Notes under the pieces: generated by a model
The model's database searches: none
What the model was told of the DNA's origin: nothing
Seen by the model: the letters and a program-made list of their open reading frames with translations, nothing else
Made by a program: the position numbers and the translations under genes
Shown here: one piece after another, positions 1-9,247 of the stretch
Layout of the letters: each line of letters starts with the position of its first letter
Numbering within the stretch: position 1 is the first letter of the stretch
Assembly (NCBI GenBank): GCA_944391615.1
Contig: CALXUE010000009.1
Location: forward strand, 1-64,000
Source of the DNA: an uncultured Alphaproteobacteria bacterium
GTDB lineage: Bacteria; Pseudomonadota; Alphaproteobacteria; RF32; CAG-239
DNA: 64,000 bases
Reading direction: 5' to 3'

Positions 1-827
1 AAATTTGAACATTCCTCAAACGTGCAGACTGTGCACGGCGGACATTCACTCTCTGTGCCCAAGTTCGGGCATTTTTTGCATTCCGAACACTTGACCTGAT
101 TTCCGCTTTGACAGGTTGAAGCCCCATCCTCACAACCTAAAGTTCCGCAATCCAAAAATCCGGAACAGTCTTTTTCTTTCACTCTGTATTTTTTGATTGC
201 CGTGGTATTGTTGCCATCACATTGCACACAAGGCTCGCCTACCGCCTCATATCCGTCAGGAATTGAACCTAATGTATATTTGTAATCAGCTCCGCAAGTG
301 TCGATACAACATTCTGGGTATAAACCATTGCCGCAAACTTGCCCCGCACCTTTGTATGGGGATTTACACGTTTTATAATCACTTGGACAATCGGGAATAC
401 ATTTGGCATAGTACCCATCCGCATACATACATTCGCCTTCTCCTTTATATCCATCCGGACAGTTGGTGACGGTATAACCTTCTTTGATGCAATCTTCAGG
501 TCCTTTCTTGTCATATTCGTCCCCACCTCCCGAACCACCGGTTCCACCATTATTGCCGATATCCGAGTTTACAAAGTCCAAACCGGCGCAATCACCCGTG
601 TCCATAATCCAACAGACTTGGGCAACCTTAACCAAAGATTTTTGATTTTTTGAAACTTGTTGTGGAGATAAAGCTCCATTCAAAGATAAATGTGTGTGAA
701 GTGTGTTGAAAAGTGTAACATCTTTGAATATATAATTCATTGAAGAAGAAATATCGGCTTGCGCCGTCTCCGCAACAAACGCGCATACAGACAACGAAGC
801 CAACAAGATAAACTTCCGCTTACTCAT
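1..827 (-). CDS. Cys-rich secreted protein, copy A (3' end cut by window edge)
   Basis: The frame is open from the ATG at 825-827 to the window start, about 275 codons without a stop. The first ~80 residues (signal peptide, then a segment ending in the CWIMDTGDC motif) are almost identical to the genes at 22295-23173 and 61320-62219. A Gly-rich linker and a Cys-rich region with CPDGY- and CIPDCPS-type motifs follow. The signal peptide indicates export, and the dense cysteines suggest a disulfide-bonded surface or periplasmic protein. A good SD (AGGAAA) precedes the ATG, and a consensus sigma-70 promoter lies at 866-894. In the two complete copies a DUF1566-type gene follows directly, so one is expected just left of this window. 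No biochemical function is recognised. Confidence 0.85.
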   Translation of the reverse strand, partial: MSKRKFILLASLSVCAFVAETAQADISSSMNYIFKDVTLFNTLHTHLSLNGALSPQQVSKNQKSLVKVAQVCWIMDTGDCAGLDFVNSDIGNNGGTGGSGGGDEYDKKGPEDCIKEGYTVTNCPDGYKGEGECMYADGYYAKCIPDCPSDYKTCKSPYKGAGQVCGNGLYPECCIDTCGADYKYTLGSIPDGYEAVGEPCVQCDGNNTTAIKKYRVKEKDCSGFLDCGTLGCEDGASTCQSGNQVKCSECKKCPNLGTESECPPCTVCTFEECSN

Positions 828-865
828 GATAATTTCCTTTCAATTACTTTATCTCCACGACTCGT

Positions 866-894
866 ATTATACCACAAGGAAAAAAGTCTGTAAA
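866..894 (-). promoter_or_regulatory. Sigma-70 promoter of Cys-rich copy A
   Basis: On the minus strand, TTTACA (889-894) and TATAAT (866-871) are separated by exactly 17 bp. The same promoter sits upstream of the other two copies with one base different in this copy (just upstream of the -10). It lies about 40 bp from the start codon. Confidence 0.85.
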
Positions 895-940
895 TAGAAA
901 TTTTCAAGGATTGACAAGGGTTTAGGCAATCTTTTTTTGC

Positions 941-972
941 AAAAAAAAAGACGGGGAATATTTCCCCGTCTT
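941..972 (-). terminator. Intrinsic terminator of the DUF2125-like gene
   Basis: An 11-bp stem AAGACGGGGAA/TTCCCCGTCTT with a very short loop is followed on the minus strand by nine T. The T-run marks the point where the conserved upstream flank of Cys-rich copy A ends. Confidence 0.9.
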
Positions 973-994
973 GGCAATGTCTGATAAAATAATT

Positions 995-2032
995 TTATTT
1001 ATCTTGTGGCAACATTGAAATGTTTTCGATATTAAACTGCCCATCTGAATAACTAATCGGCAAAGAAAATGTTCCTTCCTTATTGCCTTGAGCTTCCCAT
1101 TCTTTTTGTTTGGTAGAGAGCAAAATTTTAGCTACAAACACATTTTTTGAATCAAAAATTTGTGCATTTCCCAAGTTGTCAAGAGTTTGCTCTGCACCTT
1201 TAGACGTTGTCATTAATGAAATACTTGGCTCCAACTGTCCATTGAATGCAATTTTTCCTTTTCCGACCAAAACCAACGGAGCCCAGTTAACAATTGTTCG
1301 TTGAACTTCAAACCTACCACCGTCTTTTTGCCAGGTCAGTAAAGAATCATAAAAAGAACCGTTGCTGCTGAATTTTTTGGTTGTTGACATTTCCACATAA
1401 ATTTCTTCAAGAGCCGTGCTCATATTCCAACTTTTGCCTTCCAACAGTTCCACATGGCGAATATCTATTTTGGCATCATAGGTTTCATCATCATTTTGTT
1501 GCATGGCAGCTTTAATGTTTTTAATTTTAATACCATTTTCAAAATCAATATTTCCGGCATTAAACAACAAGCTGTAAAGCCCATCTTTCCTGAAATAAGT
1601 ACTAAGGTTAATTTCTCCGACCTTAAAATTAAGTTTATCTTGATTGAAAACCAAAGATTGCTCCGGTGAAAAATACACTGAAATACCCTTATAATTAAGT
1701 AAATTAGCATTCAACGTAACTTCGGGCACATTCCATTCCCAACGTTTGCCTTTATCATCCACATGATAAAGCTTAAAGTTTTGAATTTGCATCATATGAA
1801 ATGGAGAAATGGATGAAAAATCAATATCATCATAAGCAATATCATATCCTTTTTGGTTAAGGGCATTAACAAGCTGGCTAAAGTTATTTTTGATGAGTTT
1901 TAAGCCATAAGCTCTGGCCATAAGCATCCAAATAATAACAATCATCACCAAAAAAACGGCGCCAAAAGTCACCAAAGGAAGAATAAATGCTTTTTTCTTT
2001 TCGCTATTTAAAGGATTATCATTATCAGTCAC
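995..2032 (-). CDS. DUF2125-like membrane-anchored protein
   Basis: 345 aa with one N-terminal membrane segment (about residues 17-38) and a long, probably periplasmic, beta-rich domain. The overall look (anchor, then an AFDG-type lipid-transport-like fold with few charged clusters) fits the alphaproteobacterial DUF2125 family, which has no established reaction. It is the last gene after plsC and is followed by a strong terminator. The family call rests on overall pattern, not a specific motif. Confidence 0.55.
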   Translation of the reverse strand: MTDNDNPLNSEKKKAFILPLVTFGAVFLVMIVIIWMLMARAYGLKLIKNNFSQLVNALNQKGYDIAYDDIDFSSISPFHMMQIQNFKLYHVDDKGKRWEWNVPEVTLNANLLNYKGISVYFSPEQSLVFNQDKLNFKVGEINLSTYFRKDGLYSLLFNAGNIDFENGIKIKNIKAAMQQNDDETYDAKIDIRHVELLEGKSWNMSTALEEIYVEMSTTKKFSSNGSFYDSLLTWQKDGGRFEVQRTIVNWAPLVLVGKGKIAFNGQLEPSISLMTTSKGAEQTLDNLGNAQIFDSKNVFVAKILLSTKQKEWEAQGNKEGTFSLPISYSDGQFNIENISMLPQDK

Positions 2033-2054
2033 GTTTAATCAGCTCCTGTTTTTT

Positions 2055-2816
2055 TTACAACGAATTTTCAAAAAATTTTTTTGCCTCAGGATAGTTTTTG
2101 AGCGTTTCGGCATTTAGCTCGGCGCATTTATCTTCAATGCGTTTTTGCAAACAAACCATAAACTCCTTTTTATCTAAACCTTTAGGCATAGGTTCCAAAA
2201 ATTCAAAAATAATTTTTCCCGGATATCTTAAAAAAGAATTTTTCCGCCAAAAGAAACCGGAGTTAATGGCAACCGGAATAATGTCAACATCCGTATTTTG
2301 GTATAAGAAAGCCACACCGGATTTATATTCTGTTTTGGCTCCGGGTTTTGTGCGTGTTCCTTCCGGAAAAATAATAATAGAACAACCGATTTTTAACAAC
2401 CTTTTGGCATGAGAAAGCATCTCTTTCATAGCCGCGCTTCCGCCTTTGCGATTAACGGGAACAGAGCCATAAAACCAAATAGCCCATCCAAAAAACGGAA
2501 TATGCGTAAGCTCTTTTTTGAAAATGTAGGTTGCTTTTTTGATATAAGACGTCAAATAATAAGTTTCCATGGCGGATTGATGCTTAGAGGCATAAATAGC
2601 CACTCTGTTTTCAATATGCTCTTTGCCTCTGATTTCAATCTCCAGCCCGCAGATAAACTTTAACAATTTGCGAGAAATAACCAACAATCCGTCATTCCAC
2701 CACGCCCAAATCCATTTTTTAGGCACAAAAAAGCCGACAAGACAAGTAACAATACAACCAAACAAAATAATGGAGTAAGCCAAAATATTAAAAATCAGCG
2801 AACGCACAAAGATCAT
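2055..2816 (-). CDS. plsC: 1-acyl-sn-glycerol-3-phosphate acyltransferase family
   Basis: 253 aa from the chosen start. The PlsC family adds an acyl chain to lysophosphatidic acid at the inner membrane. An N-terminal hydrophobic segment precedes the acyltransferase motif I, which reads HQSAME, i.e. HX4E rather than the usual HX4D. The FPEGTRTKPG motif that binds the glycerol phosphate is intact. The ATG at 2814-2816 overlaps the TGA of the upstream DUF218 gene as ATGA and has a GGAGAG ribosome site, so it is preferred over the ATG at 2828. It is last but one in the ftsE-ftsX-DUF218-plsC cluster. Confidence 0.85.
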   Translation of the reverse strand: MIFVRSLIFNILAYSIILFGCIVTCLVGFFVPKKWIWAWWNDGLLVISRKLLKFICGLEIEIRGKEHIENRVAIYASKHQSAMETYYLTSYIKKATYIFKKELTHIPFFGWAIWFYGSVPVNRKGGSAAMKEMLSHAKRLLKIGCSIIIFPEGTRTKPGAKTEYKSGVAFLYQNTDVDIIPVAINSGFFWRKNSFLRYPGKIIFEFLEPMPKGLDKKEFMVCLQKRIEDKCAELNAETLKNYPEAKKFFENSL

Positions 2817-3397
2817 ACTTCTCTCCATACCAAGTCAATAATTTTCATTTTAAGATAAACGAGTAAAAATTTTGTATATTCAGAGGCAACCAAACAAAAA
2901 GTCCCGCTTGAAGCCCACCAGTGAGAGGCCACATTTTTAGAAAACACCGGCGTCAACACCAGATGAAGCCCTTTGTTTTGAATCTTAAATTCAAGTGCAC
3001 TGCGCGGCAAATGGTAATGAGAAGTCACCAAACGAATGGATTTTATATTATTTTTTTTAATCCAGTCATTAACTTCAATAGCGTTTTCGACGGTGTTTTG
3101 AGAGGCGTTTTCTAAAATAATTTTTTTGTTAGCAGCCGGATAAACGCCTTGCGCTTTCAGCAAGGATTTAAGGGAAGTTCTTTTTTCCACGCCGGAAATA
3201 AACAGCGTGTCGCTCAAATCATTGTTCAGTAAATCAAAAGCCACCTTAATTCTGTTTGCTCCACCGGTCAAAACGACGATAGCATCAGTTTTAGTTGTGT
3301 TATCGATAGGGTAACTCCGAATATAGAGATTGAACAATCCCAATCCCACAAACCACAAAATGACAAGAAGCAACAAAACTTTACAAATAAACTTCAT
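2813..3397 (-). CDS. DUF218 (YdcF/ElyC/SanA-like) membrane protein
   Basis: 194 aa. An N-terminal membrane anchor (about 5-25) is followed by the DUF218 core: DAIVVLTGG near residue 40, an ENASQNTVEN segment near 98 and TSHYHLPRSA near 125. Such proteins face the periplasm and are linked to envelope maintenance; the reaction is not settled. The gene starts 1 bp after ftsX ends and stops with a TGA overlapping plsC, so it is translationally coupled on both sides. The ftsE-ftsX-DUF218-plsC order recurs in alphaproteobacteria. Confidence 0.8.
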   Translation of the reverse strand: MKFICKVLLLLVILWFVGLGLFNLYIRSYPIDNTTKTDAIVVLTGGANRIKVAFDLLNNDLSDTLFISGVEKRTSLKSLLKAQGVYPAANKKIILENASQNTVENAIEVNDWIKKNNIKSIRLVTSHYHLPRSALEFKIQNKGLHLVLTPVFSKNVASHWWASSGTFCLVASEYTKFLLVYLKMKIIDLVWREV

Positions 3398-3398
3398 T

Positions 3399-4319
3399 TT
3401 ACATCATCTTTTCGAGAGTTCGTTTAACCGTATAATAAGCAGTAATCATGGCGGTTACGGCTGAAAACAACGGCAGCAAAAGAATCATCAACCATGAGAT
3501 GGAGCTCAATCTGGCTTCATTAATAATTCCGCCCTCGATTTGCGCTGCCAAATGAGCAATCATAAAGATGGTCGGGATAGCAAACACCAAGCCGATGATA
3601 CCGCCGAACAGTCCGATAAAAAAGTCCTGTCTGGCATATTGTTGAGCGACATAAGTATCTTTGGCGCCCATAATGTGTAAAATTTCAATAATATTTTTGT
3701 GCAAGCCGAGATTTGTTTGCGTCGTATAAAAGATAGCGCCGGCAGAAATAGCCACGACCAACACCAAAATGCTCATGGCCAAAATTTTAAGCCCATCGGC
3801 AAAGGATATAAGTTTATTAAGCCATAATTTGTGGTTATCAAGAGAGGCATAAGGAGAAACTTCAGCCAACTTTTCCGCAAGTTTAGGATAGTCGATAGAA
3901 GCCCCGTGTTTAATCCGAACATCAATCAAACGAGGTGTTGGCAGCTCTAAAATATCGATTCCGTCGCCGAGCCACGGCTGCAAAAGCATCAACAGCTGTT
4001 CATCACTCAAAGGGGTAGCGCTATCCACTTCAGGCAAAGACTTCAAAAACTCTAAAGTTTTTTCTTGATTGAGGAGAGTTTCCTCGCGAGCTTTTTGCTG
4101 GTCAATATCATTAACCGGCATAATCTGCACGGTTAAAGACCCCAAAATACTATTGTTCCAAGCGGCAAGCATTGCATTGATGGAGAGCACGCCGGCAAGT
4201 GTGACGGCAAACAAAAACACGGCAATAGAAATCATCACCTTCAAAAAAAGACCGGTTGTGTCATTATGTAAAGGTAGTTCCTGTTTGCGAAGAATAAGGT
4301 TAGATGTTCTGTTTGACAT
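3399..4319 (-). CDS. ftsX: Cell division protein FtsX
   Basis: 306 aa. A cytoplasmic N-terminus, a first membrane helix near 25-50, a large extracytoplasmic loop (about 60-170), then three further helices (about 175-205, 225-255, 270-300): the FtsX topology. FtsEX couples ATP hydrolysis to activation of peptidoglycan hydrolases at the division site. It begins 5 bp after ftsE, as in most bacteria. Confidence 0.93.
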   Translation of the reverse strand: MSNRTSNLILRKQELPLHNDTTGLFLKVMISIAVFLFAVTLAGVLSINAMLAAWNNSILGSLTVQIMPVNDIDQQKAREETLLNQEKTLEFLKSLPEVDSATPLSDEQLLMLLQPWLGDGIDILELPTPRLIDVRIKHGASIDYPKLAEKLAEVSPYASLDNHKLWLNKLISFADGLKILAMSILVLVVAISAGAIFYTTQTNLGLHKNIIEILHIMGAKDTYVAQQYARQDFFIGLFGGIIGLVFAIPTIFMIAHLAAQIEGGIINEARLSSISWLMILLLPLFSAVTAMITAYYTVKRTLEKMM

Positions 4320-4324
4320 TAGGG

Positions 4325-5050
4325 TTAAACTCCTCTGACATAACCCTCGCGGGCATCATAGATTCGCAAGGCACCGTTGTTAAGATGCAGTCTCGGATAA
4401 GGAAAGTCCGTAATAAGTTTGTCACTATGTGTGGCAATAACAACGGTTGTGCCAAGTTTGTTGAGTTCAATAAAAAGCTTCATAAGTTTTTTAGCAATAT
4501 CATTATCGACGTTTCCGGTCGGCTCATCGGCAAGTAAAATATCAGGACGATTAATAACGGCTCTGGCAATAGCGATTCGTTGTTTTTCACCACCGGAAAG
4601 AGTGCTTGTTTTATCAAACATATGGCGGTCCAGTTCGACCCAAGACAAAAGTTCTTTCACTCTTTTTTTGATTTCTTTTTCGTTCATACCACACACGCGC
4701 AAAGGCAAAGCAACGTTGTCAAACGCGCTGAGATGTTCAATAAGTCTAAAATCCTGAAACACAACGCCGATTCTTCTACGCAACACGGCCATACTGTCGC
4801 GGTCGGTAAAATTAACATTATGCCCAAACACGTTAAGCACGCCGCGACTGGGCTTTTGAGCCAAATACATCAAACTTAAGAGGGAGGTTTTACCTGCACC
4901 GCTTTTACCGGTCAAAAAATGAAAAGACCCGCGTTTAAGGGACAAATTAATATCGCTCAAAATTTCAGGTCCGTTATCATAGCGGATACTCACGGATTTC
5001 ATATCAATAATCGCCGGTTCGCCGATATTAGAATTTCCAAACAAGCCCAA
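4325..5050 (-). CDS. ftsE: Cell division ATP-binding protein FtsE
   Basis: 241 aa from a TTG start. Walker A GKSGAGKT lies near residues 48-55, the ABC signature LSGGEKQR and Walker B ILLADEPT follow. FtsE is the cytoplasmic ATPase partner of FtsX. The frame is open to 5155, but that extension would code for an unrelated hydrophobic stretch and passes a TATAAT box at 5107-5112. The TTG at 5048-5050 has GGGGAG seven bases upstream and gives the usual N-terminal length. The ATG at 5000-5002 is possible but has no ribosome site. Confidence 0.92.
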   Translation of the reverse strand: MGLFGNSNIGEPAIIDMKSVSIRYDNGPEILSDINLSLKRGSFHFLTGKSGAGKTSLLSLMYLAQKPSRGVLNVFGHNVNFTDRDSMAVLRRRIGVVFQDFRLIEHLSAFDNVALPLRVCGMNEKEIKKRVKELLSWVELDRHMFDKTSTLSGGEKQRIAIARAVINRPDILLADEPTGNVDNDIAKKLMKLFIELNKLGTTVVIATHSDKLITDFPYPRLHLNNGALRIYDAREGYVRGV

Positions 5051-5106
5051 TTTTTTTCTCCCCAAACAAGGCCAACAAGATGAAATGAAAATAGCACAGA
5101 AAAATA

Positions 5107-5112
5107 TTATAC
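5107..5112 (-). promoter_or_regulatory. -10 box of the ftsE operon
   Basis: TATAAT on the minus strand 57 bp upstream of the TTG start. No good -35 is seen at 17 bp. It makes a translation start at 5155 unlikely. Confidence 0.5.
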
Positions 5113-5133
5113 TCAATAAAATAATTTTTTCTT

Positions 5134-5161
5134 TGCTTAAAAGATAAATGTGCATATTATG
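5134..5161 (+). promoter_or_regulatory. Promoter of the zinc-ribbon protein gene
   Basis: TTGCTT (5134-5139), 16 bp, TATTAT (5156-5161), about 20 bp before the ATG at 5183. It is divergent from the ftsE promoter. Confidence 0.5.
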
Positions 5162-5182
5162 GAATGGAAGAGGGGAGAAAAA

Positions 5183-6211
5183 ATGCTGATACGTTGTCCG
5201 GAATGCTCAATTTGTTACCGAATAGATACAAGTTTTATGCCCAAAAACGGCATGAAATTTCGCTGTGCCAAATGCGGCAGAGTCTGGCTTTGTCATCCGG
5301 AAGATGCCTTTGAAGAAAGTGAAGAAGATGTTGAAATATATAAAGTAAAGGCACAAAACGCCGCCCAAAATATCTTAGATTCACAAGAACCGGAAAACAA
5401 ACCTGATGTAGGTGAATCATCAAATCAAGAGCAACTCTCTCATCAAGAAGAATCAACCGCTTCAGAAAATACATTAGCGGAAGTAGACGGACAATTATCC
5501 GCCGACATCGATTCGATTCCGCCATCCGTAAATGAAACATCCACAGATGAAAATCAAACCACCCCAGCAGAAAATTCGGCTCAAACGTCAAACCAACCCT
5601 CGGACCAATCGCAAACGGATACATCTGATAAAATAGATGAAAAAGATTTAGCCATGAGTTCGGATATGGCGCAAATTTTTTCGAGATTAAACAAACAGGT
5701 TGAATTGATAGATGATGAAAACGCCAAAACCTCGCTAAAAGAAAAACTCCTAACACGGATTCTCTATAACATAAGAGAGAACCGCCTGCTAAAATGGCTG
5801 ATAATCGGTGTTGCCGTAATTTTAGGCATATTGATAATTCTCTCCTACCGCTATGAAATCACGCGCCATTTTTCGTGGATGGAAGGATTCTATAATATGA
5901 TTGGATTGGAATCAAAAATCATCGGAGAGGGGCTTGAGTTTCATAATATCAGCCACCGTGAATATGAGGAAGATTATGTTCGCAAAATGGAGATTAGGGG
6001 CTATATTTATAATGGTACGGATACCGAACAAACAATACCGACAATAAGTATAAGTGTGATGGATAAGGACGGCAATCTCATTCAAAGCCAAACGGAACAA
6101 GCACCAAAACCATCAATCAAACCACGGGAGAGGGCAGCATTTCGGGCCATAATCACACAGCCATCAACATTAAGCAAATATGTTTTGGTAACCTTTGAGC
6201 AAAAGCCCTAG
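5183..6211 (+). CDS. Zinc-ribbon (MJ0042-type) membrane protein with DUF3426-like tail
   Basis: 342 aa. A CPEC...CAKC zinc ribbon fills residues 4-30; a long acidic, Gln/Ser-rich linker runs to about 175; one membrane helix lies near 205-225; the rest is extracytoplasmic and resembles the DUF3426 beta domain. Such proteins are common next to ftsEX in alphaproteobacteria but their role is unknown. The ATG at 5183 has AGGGGAG five bases upstream; an ATG at 5150 lies before the predicted promoter -10 and is rejected. Confidence 0.75.
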   Translation: MLIRCPECSICYRIDTSFMPKNGMKFRCAKCGRVWLCHPEDAFEESEEDVEIYKVKAQNAAQNILDSQEPENKPDVGESSNQEQLSHQEESTASENTLAEVDGQLSADIDSIPPSVNETSTDENQTTPAENSAQTSNQPSDQSQTDTSDKIDEKDLAMSSDMAQIFSRLNKQVELIDDENAKTSLKEKLLTRILYNIRENRLLKWLIIGVAVILGILIILSYRYEITRHFSWMEGFYNMIGLESKIIGEGLEFHNISHREYEEDYVRKMEIRGYIYNGTDTEQTIPTISISVMDKDGNLIQSQTEQAPKPSIKPRERAAFRAIITQPSTLSKYVLVTFEQKP

Positions 6212-6657
6212 CGTTTGGATTTAAAAAAAGTTTTAAGCAGAATAGATGATTCTTCAGCCAAAATTCCGGAATGAACTTGGGGGCGATGATGGCATGTTGG
6301 AGCCTCAAAAAACTTCACGCCGTTGAGAACGGCACCGCCTTTTTCATCTTCTGCCCCAAAATAAAGATTTTCAATTCTAGCAAAAGAGATAGCGGCCGCG
6401 CACATCGTACAAGGTTCCAGCGTAACATACAAATCCAAGCCGCGCAGACGATTCTGTTTAAGCTTGGTGCAGGCTTTACGAATAACCTCAATTTCAGCAT
6501 GAGCGGTAGCATCCAAAACATGCTGAGATTGGTTGTAAGCCTCTGCCACAATTTCATTGGTTTTCGGGTCAACAATCACCGCTCCGATGGGAACTTCATC
6601 TTCAAGGGCGGCTTTTTTTGCAAGCTCCAACGCGCGTAACATAAATTTATTTTGCAT
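6208..6657 (-). CDS. tadA: tRNA-specific adenosine deaminase
   Basis: 149 aa. TadA deaminates A34 of tRNA-Arg(ACG) to inosine. The catalytic zinc site is complete: HAE near residue 53 and PCTMC near 82. The C-terminal ends overlap: its stop shares 4 bp with the convergent zinc-ribbon gene. Confidence 0.93.
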   Translation of the reverse strand: MQNKFMLRALELAKKAALEDEVPIGAVIVDPKTNEIVAEAYNQSQHVLDATAHAEIEVIRKACTKLKQNRLRGLDLYVTLEPCTMCAAAISFARIENLYFGAEDEKGGAVLNGVKFFEAPTCHHRPQVHSGILAEESSILLKTFFKSKR

Positions 6658-6730
6658 GAAATAGCCTTTGCGAAATTAAAAATTATCTGTTATATAATAT
6701 AAAAAAATAAAGAATGAAAGTAAAAAAAAT

Positions 6731-7450
6731 ATGGCAGAAAGATTGGCAAAATACATTGCACGCTCCGGTGTGTGCTCCAGACGTGCGGCAGAAGAGTTAA
6801 TCCGCCAAAAGCGCGTGAGCGTAAACGGCGAAATAATAGATACACCGGCATTTAATGTGAATGGCAATGAAAAAATCTTAATTGATGGCGAAAAACTTCC
6901 CGCAATTGATAAAACACGTGTTTGGATATATTATAAACCCGTTGGTTTGATAACCTCGCACAAGGACGAAAAAGAACGCGCCACGGTGTTTGACAATTTA
7001 CCGGAGGGAATGCCTCGGGTCATATCGGTTGGTAGATTGGATTTAAATTCAGAAGGTTTGCTGCTTTTGACCAACAGCGGCGAGTTATCTCGTAAATTGG
7101 AACTTCCAAGCAACGGTTGGTCGCGCCGCTACAGGGTAAAAGTCCACGGCCGCATCAGTCAGGAAAAGTTTAAAGAGCTGGAAAAGGGCATAACCATAGA
7201 CGGCATCACCTATGGCTCAATAAAAGTAGAGATAGATTCGGAGCAGGGAACAAACGCTTGGCTGACCGTAACCTTGCAGGAAGGTAAAAATCGTGAAATA
7301 AGAAAAGTGATGAAGTTTTTAGGCCTAGATGTCGCAAGACTTATCCGCGTATCATACGGACCATTTCAGCTCGGCAGCTTAAAAAGAGGCGAGGTAAGAG
7401 AGGTTTCGCAAAAAGTTTTGAAAGAACAACTGGGAGGCAAACTTGCCTAA
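6731..7450 (+). CDS. rluB: 23S rRNA pseudouridine synthase, RluB/RsuA family
   Basis: 239 aa. An S4 RNA-binding domain (about 1-60) precedes the catalytic domain with the family motif GRLDLNSEGLLLLTN near residue 97, whose Asp is the nucleophile. The RsuA/RluB/RluE/RluF subfamily is clear; RluB (U2605 of 23S rRNA) is the most likely member. It overlaps rsmD by 8 bp, a pairing frequent in alphaproteobacteria. Confidence 0.85.
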   Translation: MAERLAKYIARSGVCSRRAAEELIRQKRVSVNGEIIDTPAFNVNGNEKILIDGEKLPAIDKTRVWIYYKPVGLITSHKDEKERATVFDNLPEGMPRVISVGRLDLNSEGLLLLTNSGELSRKLELPSNGWSRRYRVKVHGRISQEKFKELEKGITIDGITYGSIKVEIDSEQGTNAWLTVTLQEGKNREIRKVMKFLGLDVARLIRVSYGPFQLGSLKRGEVREVSQKVLKEQLGGKLA

Positions 7451-8000
7451 TATGCGGATAATCGGCGGAAAATACCGAGGCAAAAAACTAATCTCTCCAA
7501 CAACAGAAGGTGTACGCCCCACCTCAGACAGAGCCCGAGAAGCCGTGTTTAATATCTTGTATTCTAGGTTGCCCGAAGATTGGTCGGCCTATAGGTTGCT
7601 GGAGCTGTTTGGCGGCAGCGGCGCATTTGGGCTGGAGGCCATGTCCCGTGGGGTTTCAAAAATATGTATGGTGGATAAAGACTTAAGTACCATAAACAAA
7701 AATGTGGCTTTGTTTCCGCAAGAAAAAGACAGAATTAAATTGATAAAAGCAGATGCTTGCAACCTGCCCACGGCAAAAGAAAAATATAATCTTTATTTTT
7801 CGGATGCGCCGTACAGTCAGGGCTTGTCTGAAAAAGCATTGTCTGAGGCGCAAAGCAAAGGCTGGCTGGAAAAAGGAGCTGTGTGTGTTGTTGAAGTTAA
7901 AAAAGATGAAACATTTACCCCGCCCCTTGGTTTTGAACTAAAAGATGAACGCATATATGGTATCGCTAAGATACTGATATTAGAAAATAATAATTCATAA
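7443..8000 (+). CDS. rsmD: 16S rRNA (guanine966-N2)-methyltransferase
   Basis: 185 aa. The N-terminal MRIIGGKYRGKKL and PTSDRAREAVFNIL motifs, the SAM-binding LELFGGSGAFGLEA and the catalytic DAPYS (for D/NPPY) identify RsmD. The TTG at 7443 has GGAGG five bases upstream; an ATG lies 9 bp further. It overlaps the end of rluB. Confidence 0.92.
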   Translation: MPNMRIIGGKYRGKKLISPTTEGVRPTSDRAREAVFNILYSRLPEDWSAYRLLELFGGSGAFGLEAMSRGVSKICMVDKDLSTINKNVALFPQEKDRIKLIKADACNLPTAKEKYNLYFSDAPYSQGLSEKALSEAQSKGWLEKGAVCVVEVKKDETFTPPLGFELKDERIYGIAKILILENNNS

Positions 8001-8044
8001 AGAATTGAATCTGTTGATAAAACGGGCGGTTAAAATTTTGTTCT

Positions 8045-8072
8045 TGAAAAATCTGTATTTGGTGATAGATTA
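8045..8072 (+). promoter_or_regulatory. Possible gapA promoter
   Basis: TTGAAA, about 16 bp, TAGATT upstream of gapA. A GTGCGG-GGTAA-CCGCAC hairpin follows at 8092-8108, before the AAGGAAGG ribosome site. The match is moderate. Confidence 0.35.
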
Positions 8073-8121
8073 CAAACGGATTAGAAAAGCCGGTGCGGGG
8101 TAACCGCACATAAAACTATAA

Positions 8122-9150
<1,029 letters not shown>

Positions 9151-9164
9151 TAAGTAGAAAAACA

Positions 9165-9226
9165 AATCCCGCCAAACAGACATATCGCAAGAAAAACAAA
9201 AATTTTGCGTTATGTCGGGCGGGATT
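9165..9226 (+). other. Long RNA hairpin between gapA and pgk
   Basis: AATCCCGCC (9165-9173) pairs with GGCGGGATT (9218-9226). Inside, 9179-9192 pairs with 9203-9216 with one mismatch and one G-U. The arms are joined by a 5-nt/1-nt internal loop and closed by a ~10-nt A-rich loop. No T-run follows, so it is not an intrinsic terminator. An RNA processing or 3'-end-protecting element for gapA mRNA is the likely role. Confidence 0.75.
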
Positions 9227-9247
9227 AAATATTATAAGGAAAAGAAA

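Noticed and set aside
5051-5155. N-terminal hydrophobic extension of FtsE
   Set aside because: It overlaps the divergent promoter region and a TATAAT box; the TTG at 5050 has a proper ribosome site.
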